From Alphaproteobacteria bacterium (lineage in GTDB: Bacteria > Pseudomonadota > Alphaproteobacteria > UBA6615), in NCBI GenBank assembly GCA_022449545.1, contig JAKUPN010000001.1, forward strand, positions 248,001 through 312,000: a stretch of 64,000 nt of DNA, read 5' to 3'. The notes below the pieces were generated by a model, which was not told where the DNA came from, did no database searches, and saw only the letters and a program-made list of their open reading frames with translations. The first letter of the stretch is position 1. Each line of letters starts with the position of its first letter. The position numbers were made by a program, and so were the translations under genes. Of the stretch, positions 7,671-17,300 are shown piece after piece.

Positions 7671-9688
7671 TTTTCATTTTCCCCATTGGACAAGTCATCA
7701 TCTTCAATTTTTAGTAAATTATCATCATAGCTAGAAACTGATAATTCATTTTCAATACGACTTAGCACTCGTTCAATTCTTGAGCCACTAAAAGTCTTTA
7801 GTGCAGCTTTAACCACGGGATCTTGTTCCGCGGCTCTCTTTTCTATTTTTTCTTTATTTGAATCTTGTTCAAATAGCGTAGGGTCACCTTTTACATCTGA
7901 TACACTCACAATCCAATGGTTTCCCTGCCACTCCCTCAATCGATTCAAAATCTCTCCAGCCAAATTCGCAGGCGCTGATTCATTGGGCCTAATTTCCAGA
8001 TGGCCTGGTGCATACTCTACTAGATGAACATTCATATAAAGATGATTGCTTATCTGAACCTCTCGTTTTTCAGCAAATAAAGATATTAAATCTATAAAGC
8101 TCGTTGGATCACTTTTTTTGATATCTTCAGCTTGGGGTAATAAGTCAAGATTAAGAGCCGCTTTTGCTCCACCACCTGTGTTATCGGCGGATGATATGCT
8201 GGATACTTGTTTATTATTAGTGGGTTGTTCCGAAGTCTCGAGAAGGGCATTTGTTTGATCATCTTCGAAACTATCTTTGACAACAGTTGATGACTTATCT
8301 ACGTGAGACTTTTCCACATTAGCCTCTTCTAAGCGTAATATAATTTCTGCTGGCGTCGGTAAATCTGCTGAATAAGCTAATCTAATCAAGACCATTTCTA
8401 GAGCCGAAAGTGAATTATGAGAGCTTTGAACTTCATCCAAACCTTTAAGTAAAATTTGCCAGGACCGGGAAAGAACAGAAATTGATAAATTTTCCGCTAA
8501 CTCTATACCTCTCACACTGTCAATCTCTGAAACAGATGATGATTCAGCTGTTTCGGATACTATTTTCAATTTTGTGAGCCAGTGGCTAAGGCTCAATAGG
8601 TCCTGCAATATTAATAGTGGATCAGCACCTGAAATATATATGCCATTCAAAGTTGAAAGTGCTTCATTCGCTTTTCCAGAAATAGTAGCTTCAAATATAT
8701 CATATAGAGCACTTTTATCTACAAGGCCCAACATATTACTGACATCAGACTCACTGGCTATTTGTCCCGAAGAACAGTGGGCTGAAATCGTCTGATCAAG
8801 TAGCGACAACCCATCGCGCACTGAACCATCCGCAGAACGACATATCAGTCTTAAAGCGCCATCATCAATATTGACTGTTTCTTCATTTATAATTTCTGAA
8901 AAATACTTAAAAAGTTGTTCTTCGCTAACTCTTCTCAAATCAAAACGCTGGCACCGAGAAAGAACCGTTAAGGGTACTTTTCTTATTTCCGTTGTTGCAA
9001 ATACAAACTTTACGTGATCGGGGGGCTCTTCTAGGGTTTTGAGTAGTGCATTAAATGCATTGCGCGATAGCATGTGAACTTCGTCAATTATGTAAACCTT
9101 ATATCTACCAAACACAGGTCTGTATTTGACACCATCAAGTATTTCACGAATATCGTCTACACCAGTTCTACTAGCGGCATCAACTTCTAAAACATCAGGA
9201 TGTCTGTCTTCGGCTATAGCAACACACTGCTCATCATCATCTTTGGGTGTTGTAGTAGGTCCCTCGCTAGCGTTTAAGCATTTCGCAATAATTCTTGCTG
9301 TAGTTGTTTTTCCTACACCCCTAACTCCGGTTAAAATGAAAGCGTGAGCTACTCTGTCTAGCTTGAAAGCATTTGTAAGAGTTTGAACTAAAGAATCTTG
9401 CCCGATCAGTTCTGAAAAATTCTTTGGGCGATACTTTCTAGCTAATACTATATAGTCTTCTGATTTATTTTCTTGTTTATCCGTATCATTTTTCTGAGAA
9501 TAATTATCTTCAATATCCTGCTTTTCTGAATTATTCAATTCGTTATCAATTGACTCCGTAGAATCAAGAAAACTTGGTTGATTCACATCTTCTATTGTTG
9601 GAGTATCCGAATAACCATCAGCCTCTGATTCATCCGAATGATCAGACTGGTTATTCTCCACTATGAATTCTTTTGAGTCACTAATCAT
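7667..9688 (-). CDS. dnaX: DNA polymerase III subunits gamma/tau
   Basis: A 673-residue clamp-loader ATPase. The AAA+ core begins with ARKYRPKNFSELIGQ at about residue 83, with Walker A GVRGVGKTT (121-129), Walker B IIDEVHML, sensor 1 (FATTE) and the SRC arginine-finger motif, then the lid and collar domains and a tau-like C-terminal region. Two oddities: about 78 acidic, Ser/Asn-rich residues precede the core with no internal Met to start later, and the zinc-module cysteines are mostly replaced (Ala140, Lys149, Asp152; only Cys155 remains). ffs lies just upstream on the same strand and ybaB overlaps the 3' end. Confidence 0.96.
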   Translation of the reverse strand: MISDSKEFIVENNQSDHSDESEADGYSDTPTIEDVNQPSFLDSTESIDNELNNSEKQDIEDNYSQKNDTDKQENKSEDYIVLARKYRPKNFSELIGQDSLVQTLTNAFKLDRVAHAFILTGVRGVGKTTTARIIAKCLNASEGPTTTPKDDDEQCVAIAEDRHPDVLEVDAASRTGVDDIREILDGVKYRPVFGRYKVYIIDEVHMLSRNAFNALLKTLEEPPDHVKFVFATTEIRKVPLTVLSRCQRFDLRRVSEEQLFKYFSEIINEETVNIDDGALRLICRSADGSVRDGLSLLDQTISAHCSSGQIASESDVSNMLGLVDKSALYDIFEATISGKANEALSTLNGIYISGADPLLILQDLLSLSHWLTKLKIVSETAESSSVSEIDSVRGIELAENLSISVLSRSWQILLKGLDEVQSSHNSLSALEMVLIRLAYSADLPTPAEIILRLEEANVEKSHVDKSSTVVKDSFEDDQTNALLETSEQPTNNKQVSSISSADNTGGGAKAALNLDLLPQAEDIKKSDPTSFIDLISLFAEKREVQISNHLYMNVHLVEYAPGHLEIRPNESAPANLAGEILNRLREWQGNHWIVSVSDVKGDPTLFEQDSNKEKIEKRAAEQDPVVKAALKTFSGSRIERVLSRIENELSVSSYDDNLLKIEDDDLSNGENEK

Positions 9689-9726
9689 TTGTAACCACCA
9701 ACCCCATAATAGAGGCCGAAAAAGAG

Positions 9727-9827
9727 AAGTGGAAGACCGGTTTAATTCGACCCGGGCAAAACTCGTTACGGCTGCTTCCTTCCGGACCTGACCGGGTTGG
9801 CGAGGGGCCCGTCCGACCGACCTTCCT
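9727..9827 (-). ncRNA. ffs: Signal recognition particle RNA (small bacterial type, 4.5S)
   Basis: On the minus strand the conserved apical domain reads GGTCAGGTCCGGAAGGAAGC, the Ffh-binding loop with its GGAA tetraloop. The flanks fold back: 9816-9826 pairs with 9731-9741 over 11 positions with two G-U wobbles, closing a rod-like hairpin of about 96 nucleotides. CTCTTTTT follows at the 3' end (9718-9726 on the plus strand) and may be a terminator or processing site. It lies directly upstream of dnaX, a common alphaproteobacterial neighbour. The RNA pairs with Ffh to target membrane proteins co-translationally. Ends are accurate to a few bases. Confidence 0.95.
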
Positions 9828-9832
9828 CTATT

Positions 9833-9861
9833 ATTATACCAGATCCTTCGCTAAGCGGAAC
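9833..9861 (-). promoter_or_regulatory. Promoter of ffs
   Basis: On the minus strand a perfect TATAAT (9833-9838) is preceded by TGG, making an extended -10 element. The expected -35 position (about 9856-9861, GTTCCG) matches poorly. The -10 box ends seven bases before the predicted RNA 5' end near 9826, the right distance for a start site, which supports both calls. Confidence 0.7.
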
Positions 9862-9967
9862 CAGCTATTTCAAATCAATTGTTGGTATCTTTATAAACTT
9901 ATGTAACTTAAAGCGTTGCGATTGCCAATCGATTATGAGACTTTCAGAATTCACAGGTGATGGGATA

Positions 9968-10879
9968 ATGAATTCAAAAAATTTTTATGCAACTGTAAAT
10001 CTTGATAGACAGGCAAATCGTCGTTCAGATACTAAATGGATAAATAAACATCTTATCTCTCAAGAAAGCAGAATTTTGCCAGTCTGGAGAGGTCAAAGCT
10101 TTGTTTCAATAGGCGAATCACTATCTGCCGCCTATTTAAATTACGAAAGTCTGCAATCATTAAAATTAAAAGATAAGCCTATTTTTTTAGGATCACTTAA
10201 TGATTATAGCTATTTTTGTGTTGACCTGAGTCACTTGGAGCTTCCCATAGAAGCAGTTCCAACAGGTACAGACAAAGATTTCATAGATTTACGACAAATA
10301 GGAGGAGTAATGAGCCCTGACGAGGCAAATTTGCTAGCCTATGCCCGCGGTATCAGCTATTGGCATCAACGTAATATCTACTGCGGAGTATGTGGAAAAT
10401 TAACTATCGTTGAGGAGTCAGGTCACCACAGACGTTGTGAAAATAAAAAATGTAACACTATTCAATTTCCCAGAACTGATTCAGCCTGCATAGTCTTAGT
10501 GCATAATGGTAATAAAATTATTTTAGCTCGCGCTGATCGATTTCCTCCTAAAATGCAATCAGTTCTCGCTGGTTTTTTAGAACCAGGCGAGAGCCTAGAA
10601 GATTGTGTCGCAAGAGAGGTTTTTGAAGAAGTTGGTATTCACTTAGCCGATATTCATTACAGACATTCTCAGCCCTGGCCTTTCCCCTCTTCGCTTATGA
10701 TAGGTTTCAGAGCCCGGGCTATAAGCTTTGATTTAAAGCCAGACGAGAAAGAGTTAGTGTCAGCTGAATGGTTTACACGCAAAGAATTAAAAGCCATTAC
10801 CCCAGAATCTGATCTTCAACTACCCAGAAAGGATTCTATTGCTAGAAAATTAATAGATGAATGGCTCGATGAAAATTAA
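9968..10879 (+). CDS. nudC: NAD(+)/NADH diphosphatase (NudC type)
   Basis: A 303-residue Nudix hydrolase that cleaves NADH to NMNH and AMP; E. coli NudC also removes NAD caps from RNA. A four-cysteine zinc ribbon (CGVCGKL...CENKKC) precedes the Nudix domain, whose box reads GFLEPGESLEDCVAREVFEEVGI with a gap-free Gx5Ex7REUxEExGU pattern, followed by the NADH-pyrophosphatase signature SQPWPFPSSLM. The frame is open upstream to 9797, but that would run through the SRP RNA gene. ATG 9968, with AGGTGATGGG upstream, is the better start. Confidence 0.94.
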   Translation: MNSKNFYATVNLDRQANRRSDTKWINKHLISQESRILPVWRGQSFVSIGESLSAAYLNYESLQSLKLKDKPIFLGSLNDYSYFCVDLSHLELPIEAVPTGTDKDFIDLRQIGGVMSPDEANLLAYARGISYWHQRNIYCGVCGKLTIVEESGHHRRCENKKCNTIQFPRTDSACIVLVHNGNKIILARADRFPPKMQSVLAGFLEPGESLEDCVAREVFEEVGIHLADIHYRHSQPWPFPSSLMIGFRARAISFDLKPDEKELVSAEWFTRKELKAITPESDLQLPRKDSIARKLIDEWLDEN

Positions 10880-10920
10880 TTTCAAAAATAAATCACTCTA
10901 TAATCGTCGTAAATCAAAAC

Positions 10921-11790
10921 TTAGTTTTTCCTAAACTCATCTGCTGGAAATGCTCCAATTATTTTTACCTGTGAGGAAAAGTAGTCTAGTTCTTCCAAGG
11001 CTCTTGCGACGGCAGGGTCGGCAGGGTGTCCCTCTATCTCAGCGTAAAACCTTGCAACACTGAAACGCTCACCAGTTATATAACTTTCTAACTTAGATAT
11101 ATTAACCCCATTAGTTGCAAACCCACCCAGTGATTTATAAAGAGCAGCAGGCACTGAACGAACTTGAAATATCAAGGAAGTAACACACGGGCCGTCCATA
11201 GGGTCAGGATCTCGACGGGCCCGAGATAAAATAACAAAACGAGTTGTGTTGCCAATTCTATCTTCAAACCTATCCCGCAAAGGTTTTAAATTATAAATTT
11301 TTCCTGCGAGTTCTGGAGCTATAGCAGCTATTGTGGGATCCCCTAATTCAGAGACTTCTTTAGCTGATCCTGCTGTATCAGCTCTAGAAACAGGTTTAAT
11401 TCCTAATTGGCTAATTTGACCTCGACATTGCGCCAATGCCTGAGTATGGCTACGCACTTCTTTCAACTTTTCTAAAGAAGATTTCTCGAGTCCAAGCAAC
11501 TGATACTTAACTGATAAGTAGTGTTCTCTAACAATATATAAATTAGATTCGGGAAGTAGATAATGAATATCTGCCACTCTGCCCCCTAGTGAATTTTCAA
11601 TGGGTATCATTGCCAAATCAGCAGATCTTTCATTTTCTACCGCAGAGAAGACATCTTCAAAATTATTACAGGGCAAAGGCCTCATGCCAGGAAAAACCTC
11701 CACACAAGCTATGTGTGAGTTCGAGCCAGGAACTCCTTGGTAAGCGATTGTTTTCTCTTCGCTTTCTACGTTGTCACTTTTAACCGTCAT
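10921..11790 (-). CDS. pheA: Prephenate dehydratase
   Basis: A 289-residue monofunctional prephenate dehydratase making phenylpyruvate for phenylalanine synthesis. The catalytic domain has YQGVPGSNSHIAC, IPIENSLGGRV, SHTQALAQC and the NTTRFVIL segment with the essential Thr-Arg-Phe. An ACT regulatory domain follows from about residue 205; where enterobacterial enzymes have ESRP it reads ESYI, the form common in alphaproteobacteria, so feedback control by phenylalanine is plausible. It follows kdsB by 20 bases on the same strand. Confidence 0.95.
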   Translation of the reverse strand: MTVKSDNVESEEKTIAYQGVPGSNSHIACVEVFPGMRPLPCNNFEDVFSAVENERSADLAMIPIENSLGGRVADIHYLLPESNLYIVREHYLSVKYQLLGLEKSSLEKLKEVRSHTQALAQCRGQISQLGIKPVSRADTAGSAKEVSELGDPTIAAIAPELAGKIYNLKPLRDRFEDRIGNTTRFVILSRARRDPDPMDGPCVTSLIFQVRSVPAALYKSLGGFATNGVNISKLESYITGERFSVARFYAEIEGHPADPAVARALEELDYFSSQVKIIGAFPADEFRKN

Positions 11791-11810
11791 TTTTCAACTC
11801 AAGTAATATT

Positions 11811-12563
11811 TTATCTTTTATCGCCCATAATCGTCCGTGCAGATTCTAGGTCAGAAGGAGTATCGACACCAACTGGAACTGTGTCAACGAGCACTGCATC
11901 AATTCGCATGCCAGATTCTAATGCACGTAATTGTTCTAGACGCTCGCGTTGCTCTAATCCACTAATTGGTAGACCTATAAACTCTTCTAATATTTCTCGG
12001 CGATAAGCATAAATACCAATATGATGGTAATGAATACCGTCTCCAGAAGGAACAACCGATCTACTAAAATATAGCGCACGACCCTGATAAGAATTATCTT
12101 TGATAGATATTACCGCTTTCACCACATTAGGATTAAAACGTTCCTCATCATTCGTGATAGGGCTGACTAATGTGGCAATATCAACTTCAGGGATTTCCAA
12201 AGTCTTGAATACTTTTTTAATATATTCTGGATCCAATGTTGGCAAATCTCCCTGTAGATTTATTATTGCATCATACTCCTTATTAGGGTCGAGCTTATCA
12301 ACAGCTTCTGCAACTCGATCAGAGCCTGATGGCAAATCAGCATTAGTTAAAACAGAAGTTCCTCCAACATTTTCTATTACTTCCGCAATTTCTTTTTCTG
12401 CACAAGCTACAACGACTGGCCCAATATCAGCTTTTAGAGCACTTCGCCAACAATGCACTATCATTGGCTCATCTGCTATCGACGCTAGTGGTTTTCCTGG
12501 TAACCTAGTAGAGCCCATCCGGGCTGGTATAATTACAATAGGGTTTTTGGGTTTAGATCTCAT
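11811..12563 (-). CDS. kdsB: 3-deoxy-manno-octulosonate cytidylyltransferase
   Basis: A 250-residue CMP-Kdo synthetase that activates Kdo for transfer to lipid A. The N-terminus PIVIIPARMGSTRLPGKPL is the nucleotide-binding signature; INLQGDLPTLDPE holds the metal and substrate site (the QGDxP motif). The HHIGIYAYRRE and GLEQRERLEQLRALE segments are typical. The gene implies a lipopolysaccharide-type outer membrane. It is upstream of pheA in a likely two-gene operon. Confidence 0.96.
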   Translation of the reverse strand: MRSKPKNPIVIIPARMGSTRLPGKPLASIADEPMIVHCWRSALKADIGPVVVACAEKEIAEVIENVGGTSVLTNADLPSGSDRVAEAVDKLDPNKEYDAIINLQGDLPTLDPEYIKKVFKTLEIPEVDIATLVSPITNDEERFNPNVVKAVISIKDNSYQGRALYFSRSVVPSGDGIHYHHIGIYAYRREILEEFIGLPISGLEQRERLEQLRALESGMRIDAVLVDTVPVGVDTPSDLESARTIMGDKR

Positions 12564-12824
12564 GAATCAAGTAGCACCTTATAGAGCTTTCTCAATTAAA
12601 AGAAAGGACTAACTAGCAAAAAATTTGTCATAAAAACATTCAACTAGGGTAGTTTTTAATACAACCAACAGATATACCTCGGTAGCATAATAAGAGCACT
12701 CTTTTTTTAATAAATTTTAACTATTTTTTTCATTCAAAACGCTCTTACTTCTGATGGATAAAATTATCATATATATTAAACATGTTGTTTATCTGCTAAC
12801 TATCATTCTTTCATGGAGTAATTT

Positions 12825-13631
12825 ATGAAAGGTTTAAATACAGCTAAACTTATAGATTTAGCCTTAAAACTAGCTGACGAAAGTGGTCCGATAGTTCTCA
12901 ATTACTTTCGGAAAAGTTTATCTGTTGAGTTCAAAAGCGATGATAGCCCTGTAACTAAGGCTGACAAAGAAGCTGAGTCAGCTTTAAGAAGGCTATTATC
13001 TAAAGAGACGCCCAACTTTGGCATTTTAGGTGAGGAATATGGGGAAGAACGGATTAATTCAGAGTATGTTTGGGTAATCGACCCAATCGATGGAACTAGA
13101 GCATTCATAAATGGAATTCCCTTGTTCGGAACCTTAATTGCCCTCACACACCATGGAAAACCCATCTTAGGGCTAGTGGACCATCCAGCATTAAAAGAGA
13201 GATGGCTTGGTGTCGATGGACGTCCTACTCTTCACTGGGGAAGAGGAGATGAGGGGGTTCCAGTTAAATCTCGTGATTGTGGGACGATCTCCAAAGCGTT
13301 ACTTTGCGCATCTTCACCTGAGATGTTTTCAAAGAATCAGTTAAATCAATTTAATCTCGTATCGGATGCAGCACGTGACACGAGGTTTGGTACTGATTGT
13401 TATGGCTATTCTATGCTTGCTAGTGGCCAAACGGATTTAGTTGTTGAAGCTGGCATGCAGCCCTATGATTACCTTGCTCATGTAGTAGTAGTAAGTGGCG
13501 CGGGCGGAAAAATCACCGACTGGGAAGGAAAAGAATTAACTCTGAATTCTTCAGATACAGTAGTCGCAGCTGGGAGTCCAAAAATTCACGAACAAATTAT
13601 CCAATTATTTTCAAATTCAAAAGCTAAGTAA
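12825..13631 (+). CDS. hisN: Inositol-monophosphatase-family phosphatase, probable histidinol-phosphatase
   Basis: A 268-residue lithium-sensitive phosphatase fold. Metal sites are GEEYGEE (Glu) and DPIDGTRAFINGIP (two Asp), and the C-terminal motif is PYDYLAHVVVVSGAGG. The DGTRAFINGIPLFGTLIAL form, with Arg-Ala-Phe after DGT, is typical of the HisN group, which removes phosphate from L-histidinol phosphate. Inositol-1-phosphate or 3'-phosphoadenosine 5'-phosphate phosphatase activity is the alternative. A GGAG site precedes the start, and the double-ACT gene follows two bases after the stop. Confidence 0.8.
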   Translation: MKGLNTAKLIDLALKLADESGPIVLNYFRKSLSVEFKSDDSPVTKADKEAESALRRLLSKETPNFGILGEEYGEERINSEYVWVIDPIDGTRAFINGIPLFGTLIALTHHGKPILGLVDHPALKERWLGVDGRPTLHWGRGDEGVPVKSRDCGTISKALLCASSPEMFSKNQLNQFNLVSDAARDTRFGTDCYGYSMLASGQTDLVVEAGMQPYDYLAHVVVVSGAGGKITDWEGKELTLNSSDTVVAAGSPKIHEQIIQLFSNSKAK

Positions 13632-13633
13632 TT

Positions 13634-14167
13634 ATGGTTCAGCGTGTAAGTATTACTATAACATGTAGTGACCAAATAGGACTACTAGCGACTATAACTG
13701 GTCGTCTATTCGATCTAAATGCCGATTTGGGAAACACAAACTTTTCTGTTAGAAAAAAAATAGCAGAATTTAATTCGGTAGCAGAATTTAAGAATCTGCT
13801 AGATGAAAAAGTTATAGTTTTAGAGCTAAATAAATTGCCTGGGCTTGAAAACGCACAAATAAATATATCCGAGTATCACCCAACTATTAAAAAAGAAAAT
13901 CAGCTTCAGATTACATATTCTGTTGAACTTCGTGGCGAAGACCGACCCGGTCTAGTAGCTAGAATGGCTGAAGTTTTTGCTGAATTTGAGTCTAATATAG
14001 TAACTATGAATAGCCAGGTGATTTCACAACATGGTAACCCAGATTATTTAATTCGATTTGGGGTATATATACCCCACATAAGAGCGCAAAGCTGCATCGC
14101 AGCAATAGACAACACTGCTAAAAGCCTAGGTCTTGCGTGTCAGTATGACAAAGTAGATGTGAAATAG
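13634..14167 (+). CDS. Double ACT-domain protein, GcvR-like
   Basis: A 177-residue protein made of two ACT domains (about 3-75 and 95-170); the second contains the typical ELRGEDRPGLVARMAEVFAE segment. The layout matches GcvR-like proteins, which act through protein contacts or amino-acid binding in control of glycine cleavage. It has no DNA-binding or catalytic domain. It starts two bases after the upstream phosphatase and is probably translationally coupled to it. The ligand is unknown. Confidence 0.75.
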   Translation: MVQRVSITITCSDQIGLLATITGRLFDLNADLGNTNFSVRKKIAEFNSVAEFKNLLDEKVIVLELNKLPGLENAQINISEYHPTIKKENQLQITYSVELRGEDRPGLVARMAEVFAEFESNIVTMNSQVISQHGNPDYLIRFGVYIPHIRAQSCIAAIDNTAKSLGLACQYDKVDVK

Positions 14168-14276
14168 ATGCTTTAAAAAGTACGCCAATATTATATCAAA
14201 ATATTTCTTGTAAGATTGATTAGTGGGTCAAATCGGGACAATTTATTAATACTTGAGCTGTAAGTGGAGAAAGGGC

Positions 14277-16127
14277 ATGTATCGGAAAAAATTGTTAGCT
14301 ACATTCACTATTATCATATTGTTAACAACAGACATGCTGGTCTCATCTTCAGGTGCCTCCGGTCCTACCCACGCGATAGCAATGCACGGTAATCCCAAGT
14401 TTGGTGCTGGTTACAAGCATTTTGATTATGTTAACCCTCTTGCGGCTAAAGGTGGAAAAAAAATAACTTCCGCAACTGGAACCTTCGATAGTCTCAACCC
14501 ATTTATTCTACAAGGTAACCCTGCAAATATTAGCTCTATATATGACTCTCTTATGGTTCAATCTGTAGACGAAGCATTTACTTTATATTGTTTGCTTTGT
14601 GAATCTATAGAAACTCCTAAAGATAGATCTTGGGTCGAGTTTACATTAAGAAATGATGCTTTCTGGCATGATGGAAAACAAATTACCGTCAACGACGTAA
14701 TATTTTCTTTCAATATTTTACAAAAAAAAGGAAGGCCATTTTATAGGTTTTACTATGGAGGTGTATCAAATGTTTCTCAGACTGGTCCCAGAAAGGTTAA
14801 ATTCACTTTTTCAGGAAAACCTAATCCGGAATTACCCTTAATTTTAGGTGATTTAACAATCCTACCTAAGCATTACTGGGAATCCAGAGATTTTTCAAAA
14901 GCTTCACTAGATCCTCCACTTGGCAGCGGCCCTTATAGAATTTTTGATGTTAAACCTGGCAGATCAGTCACTTTAAAGAGGGTAAATAACTATTGGGGAA
15001 AAAATCATCCAGCAAAAGTTGGCTTTGATAATATAGATACTATTAGAATTGATTATTTTAGAGACAGAACAGTAGCTCGAGAGGCCTTTAAAGGAGGTAG
15101 CTTAGACCTTTGGTTAGAAAACTCAGCAAAAGAATGGGCAACAGCCTTCAATGTCCCCCCTGTTCGAGATGGTCGTATCATTAAAAAAGATTTTTTTCAT
15201 AAACGAACCGCTGGAATGCAAGGATTTGTTTTTAATATTAGAAAGTCTTTATTTATGGATCGGCGCGTTAGGAAAGCTCTAAACCTTGCATGGGATTTTG
15301 AGTGGTATAATAAAAATCTCGCCTATAGCGCTTACACTAGAACAGATAGTTATTTTGACAACTCAGAGCTAGGTAGCAGAGGCCTTTTATCAGATGCTGA
15401 TCAAGAAGAGCAATCAATACTGTATAAATACAAAGAGTATCTTCCCAAGGAGCTGTTTAAAAATGTTTACATCCCCCCGTCTACTGACGGAACTGGTTCA
15501 AGAGGAATAAGAAATAACCTTAAAAAAGCCGGAAAAATTTTGAAGCTAGCGGGATGGAAAATACAAAATAGCGTCCTAGTAAATTCTAATACTAAAGAAC
15601 CGTTTAAGTTTGAGATACTCCTTGTCCAGCCTGCTTTTGAAAGAATGGCACTACCTTTTGCCAGAAACCTAAAGAGATTAGGAATACAGGCAACTGTTAG
15701 GATTGTGGACAGTGCACAGTATCAAGCAAGAATTGACAATCGAGACTTTGATATGATTGTGGGAGCCTGGGGCCAATCTCAATCTCCAGGAAATGAACAA
15801 AGAGATTTTTGGAGTAGCAGAGCCGCAATAGAGAAAGGTTCGAGAAATAGCATAGGCATCAATAGCAAAGTGATCGATGAACTAATTGAGTTGGTGATAA
15901 CAGCTCAAACACGAGAAAGTTTGGTACAAAGAACTAGAGCATTAGACCGAGTCCTTCTTTGGGGACACTATGTAATACCTCACTTTCACCTCTCAAGTGA
16001 TCGAATAGCGTATTGGGATAAGTTTGGAAAACCCAAAAAGATACCTGTTTTAGGGGCGGCAACAAACCTATCCGCATGGTGGGTAGACACAGAAAAAGAA
16101 GCTGCACTAATAAAAAGCAATAGATAA
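14277..16127 (+). CDS. yejA: Peptide ABC transporter substrate-binding protein (YejA-like)
   Basis: A 616-residue family-5 solute-binding protein. Residues about 1-29 form a signal peptide (Lys-rich start, hydrophobic TIIILLTTDMLV core), so it acts in the periplasm. HAIAMHGNPKFG and FDYVNPLAAKGG are characteristic of the YejA/microcin-C-type group rather than DppA. The frame is open to a TTG at 14253, but ATG 14277 follows a GGAGAAAGGG ribosome site and gives a clean signal peptide. Two permeases and a double ATPase follow, so the importer is complete. Substrates are probably oligopeptides or peptide-like compounds. Confidence 0.9.
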   Translation: MYRKKLLATFTIIILLTTDMLVSSSGASGPTHAIAMHGNPKFGAGYKHFDYVNPLAAKGGKKITSATGTFDSLNPFILQGNPANISSIYDSLMVQSVDEAFTLYCLLCESIETPKDRSWVEFTLRNDAFWHDGKQITVNDVIFSFNILQKKGRPFYRFYYGGVSNVSQTGPRKVKFTFSGKPNPELPLILGDLTILPKHYWESRDFSKASLDPPLGSGPYRIFDVKPGRSVTLKRVNNYWGKNHPAKVGFDNIDTIRIDYFRDRTVAREAFKGGSLDLWLENSAKEWATAFNVPPVRDGRIIKKDFFHKRTAGMQGFVFNIRKSLFMDRRVRKALNLAWDFEWYNKNLAYSAYTRTDSYFDNSELGSRGLLSDADQEEQSILYKYKEYLPKELFKNVYIPPSTDGTGSRGIRNNLKKAGKILKLAGWKIQNSVLVNSNTKEPFKFEILLVQPAFERMALPFARNLKRLGIQATVRIVDSAQYQARIDNRDFDMIVGAWGQSQSPGNEQRDFWSSRAAIEKGSRNSIGINSKVIDELIELVITAQTRESLVQRTRALDRVLLWGHYVIPHFHLSSDRIAYWDKFGKPKKIPVLGAATNLSAWWVDTEKEAALIKSNR

Positions 16128-16174
16128 TTAAACAACTTCTAGCCCAGGTAAACAAACAAGGATAAATTAGTAAA

Positions 16175-17293
16175 ATGCTAAACTATATTATCCGACGTCT
16201 TTTGCTAATTATTCCAACTCTTTTTGGAATAATGATTGTTAACTTTATAGTTATTCAGACAGCTCCAGGGGGACCAGTTGAACAAATAATAGCTCAAATA
16301 CAAGGAAATGCAGTCGACGCAACAGCTCGGGTATCTGGAGGAGGAACAGAACTCACTAATAATGACCTAGAAAATAGACAAAACTTTAGCCAGACCAGTG
16401 GATTTGAATCCAAATATAGAGGCGCAAGAGGTTTGCCTCCCGAGCTAATCTCTGAGATCGAAAAAATGGTTGGCTTTGACAAGCCCATACATGTTCGTTT
16501 TGTACACATGATGGGTAATTACGCTACATTCAACTTTGGTGACAGCTTCTATAAGGATCAAAAAGTTGTTGATTTAGTTCTGGACGCAATGCCAGTTTCA
16601 ATCAGTTTAGGATTATGGACAACACTCCTTACTTACCTAATTTGTATTCCTCTAGGAATCAGAAAAGCAGTAAAAGACGGAAGCCGTTTTGATGCTTGGA
16701 CGAGTGGAGTGATAATTTTTGGAAACGCTGTTCCTAGTTTCTTATTCGCAATACTACTGATTGTTATATTTGCTGGAGGAAGTTTTGTCGACTGGTTCCC
16801 CCTGAGAGGACTAGTTTCAGAAAACTGGTCTGAGCTTAGTTTAGTTAATAAAATTATCGATTATCTTTGGCATATCGCACTTCCTGTTACTGCGCTTACT
16901 ATTGGCGCTTTTGCTGGTTTAACTATGTTAACGAAAAATTCGTTCTTAGATCAAATAAACCAACAATATGTGATTACAGCCCGAGCAAAAGGGTTAACAG
17001 AAAAAAGAGTTTTATATGGGCATGTGTTTCGTAATGCTATGCTAATAGTCATTGCCGGATTTCCTGCTGCTTTTATAGGCATTTTGTTTACTGGTTCACT
17101 ACTTATAGAGGTTATTTTTTCTCTAAACGGACTAGGTCTTTTAGGATTCGAAGCAGCCCTTAATAGAGATTTTCCAGTCCTTTTTGGTACGCTTTTCTTT
17201 TTTTCATTACTGGGGTTGTTAATGGGTTTAATAGGAGACCTAGCATACATGATAGTAGATCCTCGAATTGATTTTGAAAGCAGAGATGTTTGA
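16175..17293 (+). CDS. yejB: Peptide ABC transporter permease (YejB-like)
   Basis: A 372-residue inner-membrane permease. The N-terminal helix [20 protein letters not shown] is typical of DppB/OppB-type permeases. A hydrophilic insert of about 100 residues ([14 protein letters not shown] and onwards) marks the YejB branch, and a binding-protein-dependent transport domain follows with the ATPase-contact loop [22 protein letters not shown]. About six membrane segments are visible. It follows yejA by 47 bases and is closely followed by yejE. Confidence 0.91.
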   Translation: MLNYIIRRLLLIIPTLFGIMIVNFIVIQTAPGGPVEQIIAQIQGNAVDATARVSGGGTELTNNDLENRQNFSQTSGFESKYRGARGLPPELISEIEKMVGFDKPIHVRFVHMMGNYATFNFGDSFYKDQKVVDLVLDAMPVSISLGLWTTLLTYLICIPLGIRKAVKDGSRFDAWTSGVIIFGNAVPSFLFAILLIVIFAGGSFVDWFPLRGLVSENWSELSLVNKIIDYLWHIALPVTALTIGAFAGLTMLTKNSFLDQINQQYVITARAKGLTEKRVLYGHVFRNAMLIVIAGFPAAFIGILFTGSLLIEVIFSLNGLGLLGFEAALNRDFPVLFGTLFFFSLLGLLMGLIGDLAYMIVDPRIDFESRDV

Positions 17294-17300
17294 GGAGATA

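Noticed and set aside
9797-9967. Extension of nudC upstream to 9797
   Set aside because: It would run antisense through the SRP RNA gene and its promoter and adds residues not typical of NudC. ATG 9968 has a better ribosome site.
12660-12800. Terminator-like TAAGAGC / GCTCTTA repeat before hisN
   Set aside because: The arms are about 50 bases apart with a T-rich loop; this is too weak to call a terminator or operator.
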